Positions 1-5,142 of a stretch of 7,886 bases of DNA are shown piece by piece; position 1 is the stretch's first letter; each line of letters opens with the position of its first letter. This DNA comes from Thermoleophilia bacterium (GTDB lineage: Bacteria; Actinomycetota; Thermoleophilia; Gaiellales; Gaiellaceae). The stretch lies in NCBI GenBank assembly GCA_016844515.1, contig JAERMP010000104.1, positions 1-7,886 on the forward strand, given 5' to 3'. A model generated the notes under the pieces. That model was not told the origin of the DNA. It saw only the letters and a program-made list of their open reading frames with translations, and searched no databases. Both the position numbers and the translations under genes were made by a program.

Positions 1-237
1 GTCGCAGTGGCAGGTGCTACGCCGGGGCAGTACGGCGCCATGTGGGCACAGCAGGATCTGCGGCGCGTGCTCGGCATCGCCGGCGCGCGCGTCATCGACG
101 GCGAGCTCGCCGTGCCACGCGCGCATGAGGCCTTCGACTCCGAAGGACGGCTCACGAGCCCGGTTATCGCGGAGCGCTTGCGAAACCACCTCGCCGCTCT
201 CGTCGACCAAGCAGCGCCTTCCGCGCTTGCAGCCTGA
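1..237 (+). CDS. NADPH-dependent FMN reductase-like flavoprotein, C-terminal fragment
   Basis: The reading frame is open from the first base and stops at TGA 235-237, leaving 78 residues of a gene that begins upstream of the window. The segment G-A-T-P-G-Q-Y-G followed by a helix with A-Q-Q-D-L-R-R-V-L, then V-I-D-G-E-L-A-V-P and F-D-S-E-G-R-L, matches the C-terminal half of the NADPH-dependent FMN reductase / chromate-quinone reductase family (flavodoxin-like fold). Members transfer electrons from NAD(P)H through FMN to quinones, flavins or metal ions in the cytoplasm. The Gly-rich G-x-x-P-G loop is conserved in this family and lies near the flavin. The N-terminal FMN phosphate loop is outside the window, so catalytic competence cannot be judged. 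The gene faces the suf array convergently and is followed by a strong stem-loop. The family call rests on motif recognition; the substrate is unknown. Confidence 0.8.
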   Translation, partial: VAVAGATPGQYGAMWAQQDLRRVLGIAGARVIDGELAVPRAHEAFDSEGRLTSPVIAERLRNHLAALVDQAAPSALAA

Positions 238-247
238 GACGAAACGC

Positions 248-274
248 CGAGGGGCCGCACTAGGCGGCCCCTCG
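248..274 (+). terminator. Stem-loop terminator after the FMN reductase gene
   Basis: Bases 248-258 and 264-274 form a perfect 11-bp, mostly G-C stem around the five-base loop ACTAG, starting 11 bases after the TGA of the upstream gene. There is no T-run on either side, so this is a hairpin-only terminator or mRNA 3'-end stabiliser of the kind common in high-GC bacteria. Being symmetric, it could also stop readthrough arriving on the minus strand. Confidence 0.7.
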
Positions 275-344
275 AGACGGATACCAGCGTTGGATTTGTA
301 GAGGCGCTTCCGGCATTCCTCTCGCGAAGAGACGAGTGCGGCGC

Positions 345-378
345 GAAACGCGAGCCCCCTAGAAACGCGAGCCCCCTA
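345..378. repeat. Perfect 17-bp tandem direct repeat
   Basis: The unit GAAACGCGAGCCCCCTA occurs twice with no spacer, at 345-361 and 362-378, with all 17 positions identical. It lies in non-coding DNA just downstream (minus-strand sense) of an orphan Shine-Dalgarno sequence and tiny open frames. It may be a recent slippage duplication or a paired protein-binding site. I see no third copy in the window. Confidence 0.9.
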
Positions 379-384
379 CGCTGG

Positions 385-453
385 CTAAGCGCTTCCCGGT
401 GGTCCCGGGGGCACGCCTCTACCCGCTGGTACCTCCACTGCCCGTACTGTCAT
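385..453 (-). other. Candidate 22-codon small ORF behind the orphan Shine-Dalgarno
   Basis: ATG 453-451 to TAG 387-385 would encode MTVRAVEVPAGRGVPPGPPG plus Ser-Ala. A GTG directly in front (456-454) is in frame and slightly better spaced from the Shine-Dalgarno. The first eight residues look like the start of a small basic protein such as a bS21-type ribosomal protein, but the rest is a Pro/Gly-rich tail with no known motif. It may be a leader peptide, the remnant of a broken small gene, or chance. The competing TTG frame (460-419, 13 codons) is better spaced for initiation. I have no evidence that either is translated. Confidence 0.15.
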
Positions 454-469
454 CACTCAAGCCGGACCA

Positions 470-477
470 CCTCCTTT
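470..477 (-). promoter_or_regulatory. Orphan near-perfect Shine-Dalgarno sequence
   Basis: On the minus strand, bases 477 to 464 read AAAGGAGGTGGTCC, almost the full complement of the 16S rRNA 3' end. Nine bases after GGAGG is a TTG (460-458) opening only a 13-codon frame that stops at 419. An ATG at 453-451, 16 bases away, opens a 22-codon frame. Neither encodes a protein I recognise. A TATGCT hexamer at 496-491 could be a -10 box, but I see no convincing -35. The GGTGGTCC end of the motif is complementary to GGACCACC 58 bases downstream, so the site could be folded away. Confidence 0.45.
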
Positions 478-558
478 CCGCGGTAGCGCCAGCATACGCA
501 CTTCGCGCGGATGGATGCAGCGAAATACGAGAGAAGATGACCTCGAAGCACGAACGAG

Positions 559-580
559 CGCCGCGGGCGCGAACGCGGCG
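559..580 (+). terminator. Possible weak intrinsic terminator
   Basis: Bases 559-565 and 574-580 form a perfect 7-bp G-C stem with an 8-base loop, and the plus strand continues GCC then TTTT (584-587) and A. This is a short hairpin with a short, slightly displaced T-run, so it is only a weak candidate. It would serve plus-strand transcripts that read through the stem-loop at 248-274. Confidence 0.3.
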
Positions 581-630
581 GCCTTTTAGGGACTTTCGCG
601 CGACCGGCGTCCGCGCTAGCGGATTCCGGT

Positions 631-1230
631 CTAGCGCATGAGTTCGCCGAGCACGACGGAGACTTCGAGGCCGCGGTCGAGCGGCACGGTGACGCTCGAG
701 AGCGTCGCGTCCGCCTGCCGTGCGGCCGAGTACGCGGCAAGCGTCTCCGCATGCGAGAGGACGTTGTCCGCAACAACCAGGCCGCCGGGCTCGAGGAGTG
801 GCCGCGCAAGAGCGAAGAGTTTCTCGTAGTCGTCTTTCTCGGCGTCGAGGAAGACAAGGTCGAAGGTGTCCTGCGTTGCTCCGAGGGTCGCGAACGCGTC
901 TCCCTCGATCAGCTCCGCCCACTCCTCGAGACCGGCCGCAGTGACATTCTCCCGCCAGCCCGCGCACTTCACCGGATCGTGCTCGAGAGACAAGAGCCGA
1001 CCGCCGAGTAGCCGCGCCCCGGCTGCCAACCAGATCGACGAGTAACCACGAGACGCTCCGATCTCGAGCACCTCGATTCCAGCCTGCGAAGCAGCGAGAG
1101 CGAAGAGAAAACGGCCCGTCGTAGGCGCTACCTGACGCGAGCGCTTCGCGGCCGTTATCCCGGCGTCGCGCTCGGCCCGATCTTCCTCCTCCAAGCGTGC
1201 AAGCACGCTCAGCACACGCTCGTCGAGCAT
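631..1230 (-). CDS. SAM-dependent O-methyltransferase (family 3, COG4122-like)
   Basis: This 199-residue class I methyltransferase is probably cytoplasmic and transfers a methyl group from S-adenosylmethionine to a hydroxyl of an unknown acceptor. Visible features are S-R-Q-V-A-P-T-T-G-R near residues 31-40, motif I V-L-E-I-G-A-S-R-G-Y-S-S (54-65) and the ribose-binding acid in L-E-H-D-P (82-86). Further on are E-G-D-A-F (109-113), the V-F-L-D-A-E-K-D-D-Y motif (126-135) that resembles the catechol/caffeoyl-CoA O-methyltransferase metal site, and L-L-E-P-G-G-L-V-V-A-D-N-V-L (145-158). ATG 1230-1228 was chosen because it overlaps the Rieske stop as ATGA and gives the normal family length of about 200 residues; the frame upstream is Arg-rich and not protein-like. 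It is the last gene of the minus-strand array, so expression probably depends on coupling to the Rieske gene. Whether it has any role in Fe-S assembly is unknown. Confidence 0.88.
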   Translation of the reverse strand: MLDERVLSVLARLEEEDRAERDAGITAAKRSRQVAPTTGRFLFALAASQAGIEVLEIGASRGYSSIWLAAGARLLGGRLLSLEHDPVKCAGWRENVTAAGLEEWAELIEGDAFATLGATQDTFDLVFLDAEKDDYEKLFALARPLLEPGGLVVADNVLSHAETLAAYSAARQADATLSSVTVPLDRGLEVSVVLGELMR

Positions 1231-1550
1231 CAGTCCGGCACTTCGACGACGACGACGCCGTCCCCACGGACGGAAACCGGGTACGTGGGGACGGACTCGA
1301 ACGCGGGAAGGGTCATCGGGATGCCCGTCTGCAGATCGAAACGCGCCCCGTGGCGCGGGCAGACGACGACGCACAGCTCGGGCTCCCAGTCTCCTTCGCA
1401 GAGTGGCCCGTCGTCGTGCGAGCAGCGATCCTCGATCGCGTAGAGGGCGCCGGCGCAGTTGAAGACGCCGATCGTGAGGGTGCCAGCCGGGACGAGCCGC
1501 ATCGACCCGGGCGGAAATTCCTCGACCGGGGCAACCTCGATCCGGGCCAC
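1230..1550 (-). CDS. Rieske [2Fe-2S] ferredoxin, SUF-associated
   Basis: This 106-residue soluble Rieske protein carries both halves of the cluster motif: C43-S-H45-D-D-G-P-L and C64-P-R-H67-G-A-R-F. The two Cys and two His bind the [2Fe-2S] cluster. There is no signal peptide or membrane helix, and the size fits ferredoxin subunits of the NirD / aromatic dioxygenase (BphF-like) type. No oxygenase alpha subunit is nearby. Rieske genes of this kind occur inside actinobacterial suf operons, so it is likely a housekeeping electron carrier or a client of the machine. The GTG start (1550-1548) has AGGGA about eight bases upstream and gives the usual M-A-R-I-E-V beginning. It is preceded by a 162-nt structured gap after sufU and followed by an ATGA overlap with the O-methyltransferase. 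Confidence 0.93.
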   Translation of the reverse strand: MARIEVAPVEEFPPGSMRLVPAGTLTIGVFNCAGALYAIEDRCSHDDGPLCEGDWEPELCVVVCPRHGARFDLQTGIPMTLPAFESVPTYPVSVRGDGVVVVEVPD

Positions 1551-1712
1551 TACTCGTTCCCTGCGCCAGACCGGAATCCGCGAGCCGGGGGAACCTCCCG
1601 GTTCCCCCGGACCCCTTCCACTGGTCCGCGATCGCGGACAGGCGGCTTCGCCGCCTCCCTGAAGGCGTCCGCGCTGCGGCCGCGATGTTCGCGTCTCAAC
1701 GGATTCACTGGC
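1551..1712 (-). promoter_or_regulatory. Structured leader between sufU and the Rieske gene
   Basis: This 162-base gap holds three perfect hairpins. Read on the plus strand they are 1585-1595/1600-1610 (11-bp stem, loop TCCC), the 16-bp palindrome 1624-1639 (GTCCGCGA/TCGCGGAC), and 1640-1646/1650-1656 (7-bp stem, 3-base loop). A fourth pairing, 1608-1613 with 1623-1628 (CGGACC/GGTCCG), uses the right arm of the first and the left arm of the second, so it cannot form together with them. There is no T-run for a classical terminator. The region may attenuate, process or stabilise the mRNA. Elsewhere in this array such long gaps occur only around the GYD gene. Confidence 0.6.
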
Positions 1713-2147
1713 TTATTCGAGTACGAGATCGCGATTCGAGGTGCCCCACTCCTCGGGAAGCGGCGTTCCCCTCGCCTTGTGCAGCGCCAGCTTCAGGACA
1801 CCCAGGCCGAGGATCGCGCACTTGAGCCGAACTGGCGTCAGGGGAATCCCGAGCTCGTCGAGCAGCTCCTGCGACGGCATCGCTGCAACTTGCTCCGCAG
1901 TTCGGCCCTTGACGAGGTCGCTGAGCATCGACGTCGCCGCCTGACTGATCGCGCAGCCGCGGCCGTCGAATCCGATTTCCTCGATCACGTCGCCGGCGCC
2001 GAAGCGCACCGACACCGCGAGCTCGTCTCCGCAAAGCGGGTTCTGGCCCTCGGCGTGCGCATCGGCGGGCTCGAGAAGCCCGTGGTTACGCGGGTTCTTG
2101 TAGTGGTCCAGAATGAGCTCTCTGTAGAGCTGGTCGAACTCCGACAT
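1713..2147 (-). CDS. sufU: SufU-type Fe-S scaffold / sulfur acceptor
   Basis: This 144-residue member of the IscU/SufU family accepts persulfide sulfur from SufS and passes it to the SufBCD scaffold. The three conserved cysteines are C39 (N-P-L-C-G-D-E), C65 (G-R-G-C-A-I-S) and C110 (V-R-L-K-C-A-I-L), with the aspartate D41. In SufU proteins these residues bind the zinc that SufS engages. K109 in front of the third Cys is a SufU trait (IscU has His there), and the IscU L-P-P-V-K chaperone motif is replaced by L-T-P-V-R. Only 44 residues separate C65 and C110, close to IscU spacing and lacking the roughly 18-residue insertion of B. subtilis SufU. ATG 2147-2145 starts two bases after the sufS TAG, so the two are surely co-translated. 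Stop is TAA 1715-1713. Confidence 0.95.
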   Translation of the reverse strand: MSEFDQLYRELILDHYKNPRNHGLLEPADAHAEGQNPLCGDELAVSVRFGAGDVIEEIGFDGRGCAISQAATSMLSDLVKGRTAEQVAAMPSQELLDELGIPLTPVRLKCAILGLGVLKLALHKARGTPLPEEWGTSNRDLVLE

Positions 2148-2149
2148 GG

Positions 2150-3394
2150 CTATCCGAGGTTCTTCTTGACCTTGAGAAGGCCGTCGACGAGGCGGTCGAC
2201 CTCCTCCGGGATCGTGTACAGATAGAAGCTCGCGCGGTTCGTGGCGGCGACGCCGAGCTTACGCATCAGCGGCTGGCAACAGTGATGACCGGCTCGAATC
2301 GCGACACCGTCGAAGTCGAGGATCTGAGCGACGTCATGAGGGTGCACCCCCACGACGTTGAAGGAGACGATGCCTGCGCGCCGGTCAGCTGGCGGGCCGT
2401 AGAGCTCGACCCACGGGAGCTCGCCGAGGCGCCCGAGCGCGTATGCGGTGAGCTCGTGCTCGTGGCGCTCGATCGCATCGAACCCGATGTTGCTCAGGTA
2501 GTCGATGGCAGCGCCGAAGCCCACAGCCTCGGCGATCGGCGACGTACCGGCCTCGAACTTGTGCGGCAGGTCGCCCCAGGTGGTCTCCTCGAACTCGACC
2601 TTCCTGATCATGTGCCCGCCGAGGTTGAACGGCTCCATCGCCTCGAGCAGCTCTGTTCGCCCCCAAAGCGCTCCGACACCGCTCGGCCCGCACATCTTGT
2701 GCGCTGAAAAGGCCAGGAAGTCGCAGCCGAGAGCCTGAACGTCTATCTGGCGGTGCGGCGCTGCCTGAGCAGCGTCGACAACCATGATCGCACCCTGTTC
2801 GTGCGACCAGGCAGCGAGCTCCTCGACCGGGTTGACGGTGCCGAGCGCGTTCGAGACGAGATTGGTCGCGACGACCCGGATTCGACCCTCACGCGCGATC
2901 TGCTCGAGCGCTCCCAATTCGAGCTCCCCGTGGTCGCCCAACGGGATCATCTGGAACGTCGCGCCCGTGCGCTTCGCAACGTACTGCCAGGGGACGAAGT
3001 TCGAATGGTGCTCAAGCTCGGTAACGAGCACGAGATCGCCGGGGCCGAGGTTGGTCAGGCCCCAGGCGTAGGCCACGAGGTTGAGTCCCTCTGTCGCATT
3101 GCGCGTGAAGATCACCTCGCGCGCGTCGGGTGCGTTGATCAGAGCACGAATCCTTTGGCGTGCGCCTTCGAACGCGGCGGTTGCTCGCTCCGAGAGCGCG
3201 TAGACGCCTCGGTGGACGTTTGCGTACGAGGTCTCGTAGAACTCGCTCATCGCTTCGATCATCTGGCGAGGCTTCTGTGCAGTTACCGCCGAGTCGAGGT
3301 ACGCAAGCGGCTTCCCGTTGATGCTCTGCTCGAAAATCGGGAAGTCCGCCCGCAGGCGGTTCGCGTCGAGCTTCGGATATGTCGTTACGGCCAC
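2150..3394 (-). CDS. sufS: SufS cysteine desulfurase (group II, PLP-dependent)
   Basis: At 414 residues this has normal SufS length. It removes sulfur from L-cysteine, giving alanine and an enzyme persulfide that is handed to SufU. Visible landmarks are the N-terminal L-D-S-A-V-T-A-Q-K-P (34-43), T-E-L-E-H-H-S-N (125-132) with the PLP-stacking His, and V-D-A-A-Q (206-210) with the PLP-pyridine Asp. The Schiff-base lysine K233 lies in F-S-A-H-K-M-C-G-P-S-G, and E-A-G-T-S/P at 281-286 is also present. The catalytic loop is R-A-G-H-H-C372-C-Q-P-L, where C372 aligns with the active-site cysteine. I chose GTG 3394-3392 because the sequence from there matches family N-termini, while the open frame upstream overlaps the lon-like gene and is not family-like; AGGGG lies 12 bases upstream. 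The gap to the preceding gene is 28 bases. Confidence 0.96.
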   Translation of the reverse strand: MAVTTYPKLDANRLRADFPIFEQSINGKPLAYLDSAVTAQKPRQMIEAMSEFYETSYANVHRGVYALSERATAAFEGARQRIRALINAPDAREVIFTRNATEGLNLVAYAWGLTNLGPGDLVLVTELEHHSNFVPWQYVAKRTGATFQMIPLGDHGELELGALEQIAREGRIRVVATNLVSNALGTVNPVEELAAWSHEQGAIMVVDAAQAAPHRQIDVQALGCDFLAFSAHKMCGPSGVGALWGRTELLEAMEPFNLGGHMIRKVEFEETTWGDLPHKFEAGTSPIAEAVGFGAAIDYLSNIGFDAIERHEHELTAYALGRLGELPWVELYGPPADRRAGIVSFNVVGVHPHDVAQILDFDGVAIRAGHHCCQPLMRKLGVAATNRASFYLYTIPEEVDRLVDGLLKVKKNLG

Positions 3395-3422
3395 GAGCGC
3401 ATGGTACCCCTGGCTAGGTGGC

Positions 3423-4034
3423 TCACCCCGTATGGACTCGGCCGTTCGTCGCCGCCCGCTCTGCGGCCACCCGAACGCGTCGAGCCGTAGCGATCGCGTG
3501 CTCGAGCAGATCGCACACACGATCCATCCGGCTACGCTCGGACACGTCCCTCAGGAGCTGGAGCCTGTCGTTGGGCGGGAGCTCGACTCGGCCGGCGAGG
3601 ACGAAGGACAGCTGCGCGGCATCCACCTCGGGCACGTCGACATCGCTTCCCGTGAGCTCTCGTAGACGATCGAAGAGGCCCAGCGCCCGTTTGATCGATT
3701 CCGGCCCGGCGGGGTCCTTCTCGTCATCGACGGGGGACACTTCGCCAGTGTGGAAGCTTCGGCCGGTGGTGATCTCGAGAAGCCTGAACCGATCACCACC
3801 TTCGACCAGGATGTCCATGCGTCCGTCTGCCATACGAGCGAGCACCTCGGTGACCCGTGCGCGCGTGCCGACGTCGCGGACTCCGTCGTCGTCGGCGAAG
3901 ACGAGCCCGAACTCGCCGGCGGAGTCGAGGCACTCACCGATGAGCTCCCGATACCGCTCCTCGAAGATGTGCAGCGGAACCCGCTCGGTCGGGAGCAGCA
4001 CCAGCGGCAGCGGGAAGAGGCCGAGCTCGGTCAT
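3423..4034 (-). CDS. Stand-alone Lon N-terminal (substrate-binding) domain protein
   Basis: This 203-residue protein is built from the Lon protease N-terminal domain (PF02190 type) without any AAA+ ATPase or peptidase domain. The hallmark start is L-F-P-L-P-L-V-L-L-P (6-15) followed by V-P-L-H-I-F-E-E-R-Y-R-E-L-I (19-32). Later come V-G-T-R-A-R-V-T-E-V (55-64), G-D-R-F-R-L-L (80-86) and the helical E-L-P-P-N-D-R-L-Q-L-L (151-161). In Lon this domain binds unfolded substrates; the role of the stand-alone form in bacteria is unclear, possibly an adaptor or chaperone-like factor. ATG 4034-4032 overlaps the stop of the methyltransferase as ATGA and was preferred to an in-frame ATG at 4058, which would add eight residues. 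It is followed 28 bases later by sufS. Confidence 0.88.
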   Translation of the reverse strand: MTELGLFPLPLVLLPTERVPLHIFEERYRELIGECLDSAGEFGLVFADDDGVRDVGTRARVTEVLARMADGRMDILVEGGDRFRLLEITTGRSFHTGEVSPVDDEKDPAGPESIKRALGLFDRLRELTGSDVDVPEVDAAQLSFVLAGRVELPPNDRLQLLRDVSERSRMDRVCDLLEHAIATARRVRVAAERAATNGRVHTG

Positions 4035-4678
4035 GCCGTGCGCCGCAATGTCGCCCACTGCCAGAACGCACTCCGATCGCCCTCCCGAACGTGCAACCCC
4101 TCGGCCTCAGCCGCGGCGAACAACTCTGCCGGGCGATGAACGTAGACCCTGAACGGGTGGCGCATAAGCCAGAGGCTCGCGTTCAGCATGCGTACCCCGG
4201 CTCTGATCCAGAAGACATCGCGCGGAAAGCTGAGCACGAGCACCTGTCGAGCAAGCCTCCCAGCCGCAGCGGCGAGAGCGACCCCGTCGGGCGAGCAGCA
4301 CACGACGCGGTTGAGGACGACGACATCGGCCTGCTCGACGGCGTCCGGCTCCTCGAGGATGTCGACGACGTGGAACGACGTCCGCCCTTCGAAACCCTTG
4401 TCCCGGGCGAGCTCGCGCGCATAGGGCTCGTACGCAGAAACGAGCTCGATGATCTCGCCCTGATCGGCACCCGCGTCGAGCAGCTCGGCCTGAATACGAC
4501 CGATCCCGCCGCCGATCTCCAGCACCCGCGTACCGGCCAGCATGCCGGTCGAGACGCTCGCCACCATCCGTCGCTCCAGAGCGTCGAGCCCGTTCCTCCG
4601 GTACGCCTCGAGATTGCGACGTGCGACGCGCGGCTTGAAGAACTGCTCACAGGATCTCCCGCGGCAGCAGCTCGGCAC
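4031..4678 (-). CDS. Class I SAM-dependent methyltransferase with N-terminal Cys motif
   Basis: This 215-residue protein has the SAM-binding motif V-L-E-I-G-G-G-I-G (52-60), an acidic residue after strand 2 (I-E-L-V-S-A-Y-E, 77-84), V-V-D-I-L (104-108) and L-N-R-V-V-C-C-S-P-D (122-131). The last recalls the R-V-V-C-C-Y-P-D segment of magnesium-protoporphyrin O-methyltransferase-like proteins, although no chlorophyll genes are nearby. The N-terminus, S-C-C-R-G-R-S-C-E-Q-F-F (3-14) then A-R-R-N-L-E-A-Y-R-R-N-G-L-D, is a recurring feature of this uncharacterised actinobacterial subfamily and could bind metal. GTG 4678-4676 is the only start that keeps this segment; its ribosome site is weak. A strong stem-loop (4694-4717) lies directly upstream, and the stop overlaps the start of the Lon-domain gene (ATGA), so those two are translationally coupled. 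Substrate unknown. Confidence 0.85.
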   Translation of the reverse strand: MPSCCRGRSCEQFFKPRVARRNLEAYRRNGLDALERRMVASVSTGMLAGTRVLEIGGGIGRIQAELLDAGADQGEIIELVSAYEPYARELARDKGFEGRTSFHVVDILEEPDAVEQADVVVLNRVVCCSPDGVALAAAAGRLARQVLVLSFPRDVFWIRAGVRMLNASLWLMRHPFRVYVHRPAELFAAAEAEGLHVREGDRSAFWQWATLRRTA

Positions 4679-4693
4679 GCGGCCACGATACAG

Positions 4694-4717
4694 GGCTGCC
4701 CCCGTTCGGGGGCAGCC
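4694..4717 (-). terminator. Strong stem-loop between the GYD gene and the methyltransferase
   Basis: Bases 4694-4703 and 4708-4717 form a perfect 10-bp stem, extendable by a G-T pair, around a four-base loop (GAAC on the minus strand). It begins 26 bases after the GYD stop and ends 15 bases before the methyltransferase GTG. There is no T-run. It may terminate part of the transcript, or act as a processing or stability element that gives the flanking genes different expression. Confidence 0.65.
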
Positions 4718-4743
4718 TCGGTGCGCATATGCGGCAGATCAGC

Positions 4744-5028
4744 TCAGACGAGAGCCTTGAAGAAGACGTCGACCTTCTCGGCCGGGAACGTCTCCGTCTT
4801 CACGACCTCCAGCATCCCGATCTTGGCGAGCACGCGGAACGCGGTCTCGTTGTCCGGATACTTCACGATCGCGAGGAAGTTCCACGGCCCCATGACCGCG
4901 TAGACGTCCTCCAGCAGACCGCCCTCTTCCTCGATGATCGTCTTGATCTTCTCGAGGTACACGGGGGCCTCGTGGAGCTTCTCCTGGCCCGCGTCGGTGA
5001 GCTGAATCAGCCCGATGTACGTGAACAC
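4744..5028 (-). CDS. GYD-domain protein
   Basis: This small 94-residue protein has a ferredoxin-like alpha-beta fold. The pattern F-T-Y-I-G-L-I-Q-L-T-D-A-G (2-14), a helix, E-D-V-Y-A-V-M-G-P-W-N-F-L-A-I-V (40-55), P-D-N-E-T-A-F-R-V-L (58-67), then V-K-T-E-T-F-P-A-E-K and a C-terminal V-D-V-F-F-K-A-L-V, matches the GYD family (PF08734 type). These proteins have no firmly known role and resemble Lrp/AsnC ligand-binding domains, which is the main alternative. The family's eponymous Gly-Tyr-Asp is here G-P-W-N. GTG 5028-5026 is fixed by a perfect AAGGAGG six bases upstream; an in-frame ATG at 5061 has no ribosome site and would add an unlike extension. The gene is flanked by stem-loops on both sides, with its own strong ribosome site, and so looks like a semi-independent unit. 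Confidence 0.82.
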   Translation of the reverse strand: MFTYIGLIQLTDAGQEKLHEAPVYLEKIKTIIEEEGGLLEDVYAVMGPWNFLAIVKYPDNETAFRVLAKIGMLEVVKTETFPAEKVDVFFKALV

Positions 5029-5034
5029 GACACA

Positions 5035-5041
5035 CCTCCTT
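5035..5041 (-). promoter_or_regulatory. Ribosome binding site that sets the GYD gene start
   Basis: The minus strand reads AAGGAGG at 5041-5035, then TGTGTC, then GTG at 5028-5026. This is one of only two near-consensus Shine-Dalgarno sequences I noticed in the window. It implies efficient independent initiation of the GYD gene, in contrast to the coupled, weakly preceded starts of its neighbours. Confidence 0.85.
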
Positions 5042-5092
5042 GGATGGGTGGTCTGATTCACTGGCCAACATTTCGAGCTCCGGACCTGTGGG

Positions 5093-5112
5093 CATCAGGG
5101 AACTCCCTGATG
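5093..5112 (-). terminator. Stem-loop downstream of msrB
   Basis: CATCAGGG (5093-5100) and CCCTGATG (5105-5112) are perfectly complementary, with a four-base loop whose ends could also pair. The hairpin lies about 30 bases after the msrB stop in the 114-base gap before the GYD gene. There is no T-run, so it is a hairpin-only terminator or stabiliser rather than a classical one. I see no convincing promoter in the rest of the gap. Confidence 0.5.
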
Positions 5113-5142
5113 GGCATCCGCCGGAAGTACCGATTCAGTGGC

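Larger units (their letters stand above)
238..630. other. 393-bp intergenic region between convergent transcription units
   Basis: No open frame here has protein-like composition or homology I recognise. The region contains the 248-274 stem-loop, a 17-bp perfect tandem repeat (345-378), and a small G-C hairpin at 395-409 (5-bp stem). It also contains an 8-bp inverted repeat 398-405/464-471, a minus-strand Shine-Dalgarno-like sequence at 470-477, and a 7-bp stem-loop at 559-580 followed on the plus strand by TTTT at 584-587. A further 7-bp inverted repeat, 613-619/631-637, overlaps the stop of the O-methyltransferase gene. The last two are possible end signals for the convergent transcripts, but both are weak. 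I find no tRNA, SRP RNA or tmRNA signature. Confidence 0.6.

Noticed and set aside
463..480. Plus-strand CCACCTCCTTTC resembling the 16S rRNA 3' end
   Set aside because: Nothing else of 16S rRNA is present; it is simply the complement of the minus-strand Shine-Dalgarno.
419..1267. 282-codon minus-strand open frame in another phase over the O-methyltransferase gene
   Set aside because: Composition is extremely Arg/Ser/Gly rich with no motifs, while the other phase shows a complete methyltransferase.
1197..2225. Long plus-strand open frame of 342 codons
   Set aside because: It lies antisense to the Rieske and sufU genes, is Arg-rich with no recognisable domain, and is explained by third-position GC bias of the real minus-strand genes.
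2753..3490. 245-codon plus-strand open frame
   Set aside because: Antisense to the well-supported sufS gene; no known domain.
4091..4903. 270-codon plus-strand open frame
   Set aside because: Crosses the 3' part of the GYD gene, the stem-loop and the methyltransferase on the opposite strand; no recognisable motif.
1702..5065. 11-mer GATTCACTGGC at 1702 and 5055, with a one-mismatch copy at 5132
   Set aside because: Several 11-mer matches are expected by chance in a window of this size, and the sites share no extended context.
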